From Desulfobulbaceae bacterium (GTDB lineage: Bacteria; Desulfobacterota; Desulfobulbia; Desulfobulbales; Desulfobulbaceae): DNA of 12,642 nt. A model generated the notes under the pieces. It was given only the letters and a program-made list of their open reading frames with translations. It did no database searches and was not told the DNA's origin. A program made the position numbers and the translations under genes. The stretch is taken from contig JALSNT010000230.1 of assembly GCA_026986885.1 (NCBI GenBank), positions 1-12,642 of the forward strand, in the 5' to 3' direction. This document shows positions 5,424-12,121 of this stretch, piece after piece. The stretch's first letter is position 1, and the number at the start of each line of letters is the position of its first letter.

Positions 5424-6236
5424 ATGGAGCTGTTAATTCAAGATATCCTTGACATCCTGGAACAAATTGCACCGACCTCCCTGGCCGAATCATGGGATAA
5501 TACCGGCTTACTTGCCGGAGATCCCAAGGCGTCCGTTCAAGGAGTATTAATTGCCCTTGACCCTGTCTCCCCACTTATCGAGACCGCTAAATGTAAAGGG
5601 GTCAATGTTATAATCACCCATCATCCGGCAATTTTCCATCCCCTGCATTCCCTGCGTACGGATCAACCCGTCGGTTCATTCTTAGCGCAGGCGATTAAAG
5701 GAAACATCAATATTATCGGTTGTCACACCAATCTTGATGCTGCCGCCTCCGGGGTCAGCGATGTGCTGGCCGAAGGGATGCAGCTTACTGATATCGCCCC
5801 CCTGATACCTGGAAAAATTAATGGTGCCGCCTCCTGCGGCCTGGGCAGAATCGGCCGATGCCGCCAGACCATGCAGGCAACGGAATGCATCAGGCTGCTC
5901 AGACAAATCTGCGATCCTCCCTGGCTTCTTGAAGCAGGCCCACGCCCTGAACACGTGCGGAAAATTGCCGTCTGTGGTGGTTCCTGTTCCGAATTTGCCG
6001 AGGCGGCCATGGACGCCGGGGCGGATCTCTTTATTACCGCCGAGGTTAAACATTCCATAGCCCGCTGGGCCGAGGAAGCTGGATTCTGGATCATTGACGG
6101 TGGGCACTTTGCAACCGAACACCTGATTGTAAAACCGCTAAGACAACGGTTGCGGCAGGAACTTGGACGGAGAAATCTGGAAACTCGAGTCTATACGGCC
6201 GGCCAACAACCGCCATTGACCCTTGTCGACCAATAG
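5424..6236 (+). CDS. Nif3-like dinuclear metal center protein (YbgI/YqfO family)
   Basis: 270 residues, matching the short Nif3/GTP-cyclohydrolase-I type 2-like family. The N-terminus is typical (ILEQIAPTSLAESWDNTGLLAGD). The dinuclear metal site is complete: H66-H67 in VIITHHPAIFHPL, H101 and D105 in GCHTNLDAA, and H228 and E232 in DGGHFATEH. The protein forms a ring-shaped hexamer in known members and its biochemical role is unsettled. The start has GGGGG just upstream (AGGGGGCCAATG). It is followed by the zinc-ribbon gene, a pairing seen in many bacteria. There is little room for a promoter between the terminator at 5371-5408 and the start codon, so expression may depend on read-through or on a promoter within 5232-5370. 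Confidence 0.92.
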   Translation: MELLIQDILDILEQIAPTSLAESWDNTGLLAGDPKASVQGVLIALDPVSPLIETAKCKGVNVIITHHPAIFHPLHSLRTDQPVGSFLAQAIKGNINIIGCHTNLDAAASGVSDVLAEGMQLTDIAPLIPGKINGAASCGLGRIGRCRQTMQATECIRLLRQICDPPWLLEAGPRPEHVRKIAVCGGSCSEFAEAAMDAGADLFITAEVKHSIARWAEEAGFWIIDGGHFATEHLIVKPLRQRLRQELGRRNLETRVYTAGQQPPLTLVDQ

Positions 6237-6360
6237 GCAGAGACTCGGGCACAACATGGTCCCTGAGTATTTAAAAATATATTTTTTACAACATATTACC
6301 AGGATATATGTCGGTCGATAATCGGGCCGGCGCAACGCGATTGTAACAAGGAGCAAACCA

Positions 6361-7083
6361 TTGAACGACGAGATGAACCAACTCATCGACCTGCAGAAAA
6401 TTGACGTGGAATTAGCCGGATTTGACCGTGAAATCAGTGAACAGCAGCAGGAAATAGATAACCGACAGCTGTCCATTGATGAAAAGAAGGCGGCAATTGC
6501 CGAATGCCGGGAGAGGGTGAAAGATCTGCAAAAGCAGAAACAGGCCGTTGAAATTGAAAGCGAAGATGCCGGGGCAAGGATAAAAGATCGACAAAACAAA
6601 ATGATGCAGGTGCAAACCAGTAGAGAGCATCAGGCCCTGCTCAAAGAAATCGAGGAGAACAAACGGTTGGTCAAGGAATCGGAGGAACAGCTTTTGACCA
6701 CCCTGGAAAAGATTGAGCAAACGGAACAAGAGGCATCCGAACTGGAAAATTTATTGCGCGGAGAAGAAGAACTGCTGACGGAAGAAACCGCAAGCGTGGC
6801 CAAAAAAATTAAAAACATTCAAAAACGCCGAAGAGCCGTGGCCAAAAAACGCGAGCAACTTGCCGATGAACTGAAAGCCCCCCTGCTCAAACGGTATAAT
6901 ATGCTGCTGGTTAAACGGAACGGCCTGGCTGTGGTTGAAACCATTGACGGCGTTTGCCAGGGCTGTTTCATGTCAATGCCGCCCCAGCAGTATAATGAAG
7001 TACGTAAAGGTGATAAATTGCAGATATGTCCGACCTGCCAGCGCATGCTCTATTACCAGGCAGAGGAATGTGAAGAAGCATAA
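6361..7083 (+). CDS. coiled-coil zinc-ribbon protein (C4-type zinc ribbon domain, DUF164/YacL-like group)
   Basis: 240 residues. Residues 5-170 are a long charged coiled coil, almost all Glu, Lys, Gln and Leu. Then comes a C-terminal zinc ribbon with C199-x2-C202 (GVCQGCFMSMPPQQ) and C223-x2-C226 (QICPTCQRMLYY). This matches the C4-type zinc-ribbon proteins usually found beside Nif3-like genes and, in Deltaproteobacteria, next to rnpB. A nucleic-acid-binding or ribosome-linked role is generally assumed but not established. TTG 6361 is the likely start: AAGGAG at 6348-6353 sits 7 nt before it, whereas the ATG at 6373 is 19 nt away. It lies 124 nt after the Nif3-like gene and 20 nt before the RNase H gene, so the three probably form one transcript. 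Confidence 0.88.
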   Translation: MNDEMNQLIDLQKIDVELAGFDREISEQQQEIDNRQLSIDEKKAAIAECRERVKDLQKQKQAVEIESEDAGARIKDRQNKMMQVQTSREHQALLKEIEENKRLVKESEEQLLTTLEKIEQTEQEASELENLLRGEEELLTEETASVAKKIKNIQKRRRAVAKKREQLADELKAPLLKRYNMLLVKRNGLAVVETIDGVCQGCFMSMPPQQYNEVRKGDKLQICPTCQRMLYYQAEECEEA

Positions 7084-7103
7084 GCCTGTCTGCCGCGCTG
7101 GAC

Positions 7104-7688
7104 ATGGACAGACAAACCATTATCCGTCGATTAGCTGAGACGCTGACCGATGACGAGTTGCGGAAAATTTTTCCCGGGAATTCTCCCGCCGACATTCGGC
7201 ATATCCTGCTTCAGCGTCCCTCGGATACCTCCCCGCAGAAAAACATGGCTGCCATGAGCCGCGAGCGGGTTGCACCGTACGCATGTTCCCTGTATACCGA
7301 CGGCGCTTCCCGTGGTAATCCCGGGCCGGCAGGGGCAGGAGCAGTCCTGGTTGACAAGGATGGACGTGAAATAGCCGTCCGATTCGGCTATCTCGGTATA
7401 TGCACAAATAATATTGCAGAGTATAAAGCCCTTATTCTCGGTCTGCAATTATCCCTGGATACCGACTGTACAACCCTGGAAATCTTCCTTGACTCCGAGC
7501 TTGTCGTCCGCCAGCTGACGGGCAGATACAAGGTAAAAAACAAGGCATTAAAACCACTCTTTACCCAGGCGCAACAGCTTCTGCAAAAATTTACCAGTTT
7601 CTCAATCGTCCATATTCCCAGGGCTGAAAACAGGCGGGCCGACGAACTCGCCAACCGGGGTATTGATGAACGGACAGTCGATGATTAA
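7104..7688 (+). CDS. ribonuclease HI family protein with N-terminal extension
   Basis: 194 residues. An RNase HI-type fold occupies about residues 58-190, with all four carboxylates in place: D66 (LYTDGASRGNPGPAG), E106 (NNIAEYKALILGL), D130 (FLDSELVVRQL) and D180 (RRADELANRG). The signature and the compact helix region resemble the RnhA-like/RnhC-type single-domain enzymes with reverse-transcriptase-like RNase H domains, rather than E. coli RnhA. It cleaves RNA in RNA-DNA hybrids. The first 55 residues (MDRQTIIRRLAETLTDDELR) are an extra helical segment that does not look like the hybrid-binding domain. The start has no strong ribosome binding site, so coupling to the zinc-ribbon gene 20 nt upstream is likely. 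RNase P RNA begins 48 nt downstream. Confidence 0.9.
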   Translation: MDRQTIIRRLAETLTDDELRKIFPGNSPADIRHILLQRPSDTSPQKNMAAMSRERVAPYACSLYTDGASRGNPGPAGAGAVLVDKDGREIAVRFGYLGICTNNIAEYKALILGLQLSLDTDCTTLEIFLDSELVVRQLTGRYKVKNKALKPLFTQAQQLLQKFTSFSIVHIPRAENRRADELANRGIDERTVDD

Positions 7689-7736
7689 CATATATCCCGA
7701 GCCGGACAAAAACAAAATTAAGATACTGAAAACTTT

Positions 7737-8100
7737 GGGGCGGGCGCATGATCGCTCCGGATACACTCCGGAGAGGAAAGTCCGAACACCACAGGGCACG
7801 GTGGTTCGTAACGCGAACTGTGGGTAACCACAGGAAAGTGCCACAGAAAATACACCGCCGATGACCCGCTTGCGGCGGGGACAGGTAAGGTTGAAATGGC
7901 GAGGTAAGAGCTCACCGCTTTTGTGGCGACACAAAAGGCAGGGTAAACCCCACCGGGTGCAAGACCAAATAGGGAGGCGTTTGCAGGCGGCCCGCCTGAA
8001 GCCTCCGGGTAGGTCGCACGAGGCGCCGGGTGACCGGCGTCCCAGTCAAATGATCATGGCCTGCTGCGGCAGGCACAGGATTCGGCTTACAGCCCGCCCC
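7737..8100 (+). ncRNA. rnpB: RNase P RNA, bacterial class A
   Basis: About 364 nt. The ends pair as helix P1: GGGGCGGGC (7737-7745) with GCCCGCCCC (8092-8100). The universal core is visible: GAGGAAAGTCCGAACACC near 7773-7790, ACAGAAAATACACCGCC near 7844, AGGTAAGGTTGAAATGGCGAGGTAAGAGC near 7882-7910, and the 3' GGATTCGGCTTACAG near 8078-8092. This is the catalytic subunit that removes 5' leaders from precursor tRNAs. A T-rich run follows at 8104-8110, but no classical hairpin terminator is clear. No good sigma-70 promoter is visible before 7737, so the RNA may be made partly from the upstream operon. Confidence 0.97.
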
Positions 8101-8142
8101 AATTCTTTTTTCCTGGAAATCATCATGCCATAACGGCACAAC

Positions 8143-8288
8143 AGGTAAACGTTTACCAGTGCCCCACGGAGTCTACGCTTACCTATTCGTTCAAGCAGGC
8201 CGACGAGTCAGGTAAGCGCAGACTCCGATAGCCCTCTATGTGAGGTAGTCTGATCGGACGAAGATGGGGTGCTGGTGAACGTTTACCT
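8143..8288. repeat. 146-nt nested inverted-repeat element (three-way-junction-like)
   Basis: The outer arms 8143-8166 and 8265-8288 are 24 nt each and pair at every position as RNA (21 Watson-Crick, 3 G-U). Directly inside, CGGAGTCTACGCTTACCT (8167-8184) pairs with 8210-8227 at 17 of 18 positions around a 25-nt loop. The remaining segment 8228-8264 holds a small hairpin CCTC/GAGG (8233-8236/8242-8245). The outer arm includes a 14-nt palindrome, GGTAAACGTTTACC. No ORF runs through it. It lies between rnpB and ispDF. It could be a palindromic mobile repeat (MITE-like), a structured RNA, or a 3' processing/terminator structure. Confidence 0.7.
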
Positions 8289-8299
8289 CAGAACAATGA

Positions 8300-8382
8300 A
8301 ACAGAGGATATGAGAATAGTCAACCGCAGTTATGGACGCCGCAGGCGGAAAATATTCCGACCTCTGACTTCTATCCTCTGTT
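8300..8382. repeat. second inverted repeat before ispDF
   Basis: AACAGAGGATA (8300-8310) is exactly complementary to TATCCTCTGTT (8372-8382). The 61-nt interval holds a small CGCC-GCA-GGCG hairpin. The right arm ends 16 nt before the ispDF start codon, where no strong ribosome binding site is visible. Confidence 0.5.
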
Positions 8383-8398
8383 ACGAATAAAAACGGCC

Positions 8399-9646
8399 AT
8401 GACCAGTCCGACAATTTCCCCCGGCAGGCAAAAAATCCGGCCCGTCACCCCTGCAAAAACAGGAGTCATCCTGCCGGCCGCGGGCTTCGGGAGCAGGATG
8501 CAGTCCACCACTCCCAAGCAGTTTCTTTTCATCCGCAAAAAACCGGTTCTCATCCATACTATCAATGCGTTTACCGCCTGCAAAGCCATCAGCAAAATTG
8601 TTGTTGCCGCAGCAGCGGATCAGCTTGACAACATGTCCAGTCTGCTTGCTGAATATCTTGCGCCGGAGGACCGGAACAAAATACGCATCACCACCGGCGG
8701 TGATACCCGGCAGCAATCGGTGAAAGCCGGATTTGACGCCATGCCGGATGAGATAGACATTATTCTTGTCCATGACGGAGCCAGACCGCTTGTATCCACA
8801 GACATTATTGAAGCCTGTATTGACATGATTATAGAACGTGGGGCGGCCGTCACCGCTGTTCCTGTTAACGATACAATCAAACTTGTCACCCCGGAAAAAA
8901 CTATTGGTAAAACCATTGACAGATCAAATCTCTATTATGCGCAAACACCGCAGGGAGCCAAAAGAACACTTTTTGAACACGCCTGCAACGTGGCCGAACG
9001 TGATAAATTTATCGGTACGGATGAAGCTTCTCTGCTTGAGCATGCCGACATTCCAGTTGCCGTCGTCAGGGGAGATTCCCGGAATATTAAAATAACCAGG
9101 CCCGGGGATCTTGAAATAGCCAAAGGCCTGTTTGGGGAGGAAAAAGATATGCTGCGTATCGGCCATGGATTTGATGCTCATCGGCTGGTGGAAGACAGAA
9201 AACTCATTCTGGGTGGAGTGGTCATTGACTATCCTCTGGGTCTTCTCGGCCATTCAGACGCCGATGTCGTCATCCATGCCCTGATGGATGCCATCCTCGG
9301 AGCCCTCGGCAAAGGCGATATCGGCCGGCATTTTCCTGATTGCGATGACACCTACAAGGGAGCCGACAGTTTAAGACTCCTGGCAATGGTCATTAAGCAG
9401 GCTGGTGACAATGGCTATATGATTGCCAATACCGATCTCACCATTCTCTGTCAGGCCCCAAAGCTTGCACCCCACTTACCGGCAATGCGCCGAAATATAG
9501 CCGTAACCTGCGACATTGCACCGGACACCGTCAATATCAAAGCAACAACGACTGAAAAAATGGGCTATACCGGACGGGGTGAAGGCATTGCCGCCCATGC
9601 GGTTGTCCTGCTGAAACGCTCAATTCAGGTGCTAAGTCCTGCCTGA
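8399..9646 (+). CDS. ispDF: bifunctional 2-C-methyl-D-erythritol 4-phosphate cytidylyltransferase / 2-C-methyl-D-erythritol 2,4-cyclodiphosphate synthase
   Basis: 415 residues, a fusion of two steps of the MEP isoprenoid pathway. IspD (about residues 21-245) couples CTP to MEP. Its signatures are ILPAAGFGSRM (24-34), PKQ (39-41), VHDGARP (124-130) and KITRPGDLEIAK (231-242). IspF (251-415) cyclises CDP-ME 2-phosphate. Its zinc ligands are D259 and H261 (GHGFDAHRL) and H293 (VVIHALMDA), with the GHSDADV motif between. IspE, the step between, is not in this window. About 20 extra residues precede the usual IspD start, and the ATG at 8399 has only a weak ribosome binding site, so the exact start is uncertain. 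The fusion is common in Alpha-, Epsilon- and some Deltaproteobacteria. Confidence 0.95.
   Translation: MTSPTISPGRQKIRPVTPAKTGVILPAAGFGSRMQSTTPKQFLFIRKKPVLIHTINAFTACKAISKIVVAAAADQLDNMSSLLAEYLAPEDRNKIRITTGGDTRQQSVKAGFDAMPDEIDIILVHDGARPLVSTDIIEACIDMIIERGAAVTAVPVNDTIKLVTPEKTIGKTIDRSNLYYAQTPQGAKRTLFEHACNVAERDKFIGTDEASLLEHADIPVAVVRGDSRNIKITRPGDLEIAKGLFGEEKDMLRIGHGFDAHRLVEDRKLILGGVVIDYPLGLLGHSDADVVIHALMDAILGALGKGDIGRHFPDCDDTYKGADSLRLLAMVIKQAGDNGYMIANTDLTILCQAPKLAPHLPAMRRNIAVTCDIAPDTVNIKATTTEKMGYTGRGEGIAAHAVVLLKRSIQVLSPA
9134..9151 (+). promoter_or_regulatory. internal ribosome binding site and ATG at the IspD/IspF junction
   Basis: GGGGAGG (9134-9140) lies 8 nt before an in-frame ATG (9149-9151) that corresponds exactly to the first residue of a free-standing IspF (MLRIGHGFDAH). 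It is a stronger site than the one at the gene's own start. It could be a relic of a pre-fusion gene or allow separate IspF synthesis. Confidence 0.45.
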
Positions 9647-9679
9647 CGGCATCTGAAAATCAACCTCCCCGGGAACACG

Positions 9680-10813
9680 ATGATAGATAAAGAACGACTT
9701 GCCGCCACCTTTACCGAACTCTGCGAAACCGACAGCCCTTCCCGCCATGAAGGGGCAATAGCAGCCAGGCTGAAAGAAATCTGGGCAACACTTTCTCCAA
9801 ACGAAAGTTTTGAGGATGATTCAGCAGAAAAAACCGGTTCTGAAAGCGGCAACCTGTTTTTTCGATTTAAGGGCACAAATGACGGAAAACCGCTGTTTTT
9901 AAACTGCCACATGGATACGGTGGAACCGGGAATCGGCGTTCGGGTCAAACGGGAAGGCGACCTTTTTACCAGCGCCGGCAACACCATCCTGGGCAGTGAC
10001 GACAAATCAGGTATTGCCGCCCTGATCGAAGCAATGCGGATAATCCACGAACAAAAACTGCCCTGTCGACCGGTGGAATTTGTCTTTACCACCTGTGAAG
10101 AAATCGGTCTGCTGGGCGCCAAGGCCCTGAACCCTGAACATATAACGGCAAAATTCGGCTACGCCCTTGATTCCAGCGGTACAGGCAGGGTAATCATCGG
10201 GGCTCCGGCCGCCAACAGGTTAAACATTGAGATAAACGGCATTGCCGCCCACGCCGGTCTGCACCCTGAGTGGGGAGTCAATGCCCTGATGCTCGCTGCG
10301 CAGGCGCTTTCCCGGATGCCCAATGGCAGGATCGACGATGAATCTACGGTGAATTTCGGAACTGTTTGCGGAGGAGTTGCCTCCAACATTGTGCCGGAGC
10401 AGATCACCATAGAAGGTGAGGTACGCAGTCATTCACAGCGAAAACTTACCGAACTTACTGAAAAAATAGAACAAATATTCAACTCGACAATACACAACTG
10501 GCAGGATCCAACCGGGGCCGCCAAAGGTATACCGTCCGTGCAGTTTCAGTCCACCCTTGATTTTCCCCTGATGCAACTCCGGCGGCAAAGTGAGGTTGTT
10601 CGTGAAATAAAGCAGGCAGCCCAATCAATATCCATGGAGCTTGATCTTGTAAAGGCCGGCGGCGGCAGTGATGCTAACATCTTCAACGGCTACGGTCTAC
10701 CGACCGCCATTATCGCCACGGGCATGACCAACGTCCATTCCACCGGAGAACAGGTCCAACTCCAGGACATGGTGGCGGTAACCCGCCTAATACTGGCCCT
10801 GCTTACCCGTTAG
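9680..10813 (+). CDS. M20 family metallopeptidase, peptidase T-like
   Basis: 377 residues, resembling the PepT-like group of M20 di-zinc aminopeptidases (tripeptidase-type, or carboxypeptidase-type hydrolases). The metal and catalytic residues appear in order: H77 and D79 (NCHMDTV), D107/D108 (GSDDKSG), E140-E141 (CEEIGLLG), D164 (YALDSSG) and H353 (NVHSTGEQ). The dimerisation/lid domain occupies about 180-290 and carries the conserved IAAHAG His191. It is cytoplasmic, with no signal peptide, and probably recycles peptides. It lies 33 nt after ispDF, possibly in one transcript. It ends 20 nt from the convergent selD gene, with no clear terminator between them. The exact substrate cannot be read from sequence. 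Confidence 0.88.
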   Translation: MIDKERLAATFTELCETDSPSRHEGAIAARLKEIWATLSPNESFEDDSAEKTGSESGNLFFRFKGTNDGKPLFLNCHMDTVEPGIGVRVKREGDLFTSAGNTILGSDDKSGIAALIEAMRIIHEQKLPCRPVEFVFTTCEEIGLLGAKALNPEHITAKFGYALDSSGTGRVIIGAPAANRLNIEINGIAAHAGLHPEWGVNALMLAAQALSRMPNGRIDDESTVNFGTVCGGVASNIVPEQITIEGEVRSHSQRKLTELTEKIEQIFNSTIHNWQDPTGAAKGIPSVQFQSTLDFPLMQLRRQSEVVREIKQAAQSISMELDLVKAGGGSDANIFNGYGLPTAIIATGMTNVHSTGEQVQLQDMVAVTRLILALLTR

Positions 10814-10833
10814 CCATTGCGGGAAAAACCAAC

Positions 10834-11889
10834 CTATCTGACGATCAAGGTACCTGCCTTTCCCTGAACAACCTCACCAATAATGCTGCATGCATACGGA
10901 TAACCGGCCTGCCGCAGACCGGCGATAAGTTCTTGCGCATCTGCAACCGGCATGGCATAGACGAGACCGCCCGAGGTCTGTGGATCAAAACATATCATTT
11001 CCAGCCCGTCGGCCTCTTCAGTTCCCGTGTCAACCCATCCCTGATAAAACGAGCGATTTACATGCGCCCCTTCCGGAATAATACCCATATCGGCAAACTC
11101 AAGTGTACCCTCCAGCACGGGAATCCCGGTTCGGTCAACCAGGATGGAGATTGCCGAGGCCTCAGCCATTTCATGCAGATGCCCTAACAGACCAAAGCCG
11201 GTAATATCGGTACAGGCATGAACGGTTAGCCCTCTTTCTTCCACACATTGGGCAGGCATCCTGTTTAATGTCGCCATCACCTCCACAATCCTGGCTTCAA
11301 CCCCTTCATTCGCCAGTCCGCCTTTAATTGCCGTCGATAATATCCCTGTTCCCAGGGGCTTGGTTAAAACCAGAACATCCCCGTTTTTTGCACCTGCATT
11401 AAGATAAACCAGGTCCGGATGCACGATACCGGTTACGGACAGGCCGTATTTCAACTCCGCATCTTCAATGGAATGACCACCAACCAATATAGCGCCGGCC
11501 TCTTTGATCTTGGCAAGACCACCCTCGACCACCCGGCGAAAAACCTGATCCTCCATGGTCTTTACCGGACAGGCGAGAATATTCATACACAACAGCGGCT
11601 TTCCACCCATGGCATAGACATCGGAAAGGGCGTTGGCCGCCGTAATACGCCCAAAATCATAGGGATCATCGACAATGGGAGTAAAAAAATCCAGCGTCTG
11701 AATAAGCGCCGTTGTCTCATTCAGGCGATAGACTCCCGCATCGTCGCACGTTTCCGAGCCGACGATGAGATCAGCGTCCGTCGGCAGCTGCAGGCCGCAT
11801 AAAATTCGACCCAGGTCCCCCGGGCCAAGTTTGGCCGCTCAGCCTGCGGCCTTGACCGTTGTCGTCAACCTGATTTTTTCCTTGCTCAT
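10834..11889 (-). CDS. selD: selenide, water dikinase (SelD) with in-frame UGA-encoded selenocysteine
   Basis: 351 residues when read through the TGA at 11841-11839. SelD makes selenophosphate from selenide and ATP, the selenium donor for Sec-tRNA. The N-terminus reads MSKEKIRLTTTVKAAG-U-AAKLGPGDL, with Sec17 and K20 at the positions of the catalytic Cys/Sec and Lys. Family motifs follow: DPYDFGRITAANALSDVYAMGG, LVGGHSIEDAELKYGLSVTG, DITGFGLLGHLHEMAEA, and FDPQTSGGLV. The start is ATG 11889, with AAAGGA about 7 nt upstream. Stopping at the UGA would leave only an internal start at 11610, losing the active site and 93 residues. Sec-containing SelD is well known in selenoprotein-producing bacteria. 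The gene is convergent with the peptidase gene and divergent from purF. Confidence 0.95.
11808..11841 (-). promoter_or_regulatory. Sec UGA codon and bacterial SECIS hairpin in selD
   Basis: On the minus strand the UGA (11841-11839) is followed after 12 nt by GGCCCGGG-GGA-CCTGGGTC: an 8-bp stem with two G-U pairs and a 3-nt loop that begins with G, 21-23 nt from the UGA. Distance and an early loop G match the bacterial SECIS rules recognised by SelB. Confidence 0.7.
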
Positions 11890-11951
11890 AACTTTTTCCT
11901 TTCTCGACAATTTCCCTTATTATCGAACTGTTTTCTAAGCTAATAAACGTA

Positions 11952-11979
11952 TTGACCTGAATTGAGCAACGTCTTTATA
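11952..11979 (+). promoter_or_regulatory. candidate promoter of purF
   Basis: TTGACC (11952-11957), a 16-nt spacer and TTTATA (11974-11979); TTATAG with a 17-nt spacer is an alternative reading. The -35 is good, the -10 moderate. It would give a leader of about 130 nt before purF. Confidence 0.4.
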
Positions 11980-12054
11980 GCAGATAGCCTTATATTTTGT
12001 TGAAAAAAAAACAAGAATCTGGTTTGAAGAAATGAGTTGGAATTATTTTTCCCT

Positions 12055-12098
12055 GGAAGGCACAAAGATTTTCCCTCTTTGTGCCTTCCTACTTTTTT
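12055..12098 (+). terminator. strong intrinsic terminator/attenuator in the purF leader
   Basis: GGAAGGCACAAAG (12055-12067) pairs perfectly over 13 bp with 12077-12089, loop ATTTTCCCT, then a T run at 12093-12098. The only upstream gene on this side, selD, points away, so the hairpin cannot end a known gene. It sits between the candidate promoter and purF, 24 nt before the start codon. Confidence 0.8.
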
Positions 12099-12121
12099 AA
12101 CAAATGTTATGTCCCAGGCAG

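Noticed and set aside
5682..6122. Two long minus-strand ORFs (146 and 123 codons) opposite the Nif3-like gene
   Set aside because: They are shadows of a G+C-rich coding gene whose metal ligands are all intact on the plus strand.
6243..6285. Possible terminator after the Nif3-like gene
   Set aside because: ACTC-GGG/CCC-TGAGT gives only a bulged 7-bp stem and the T tract is about 10 nt away; too weak to call.
10814..10833. Shared bidirectional terminator between the peptidase and selD genes
   Set aside because: Only a 4-bp CCCG/CGGG pairing is present and no T run follows on either strand.
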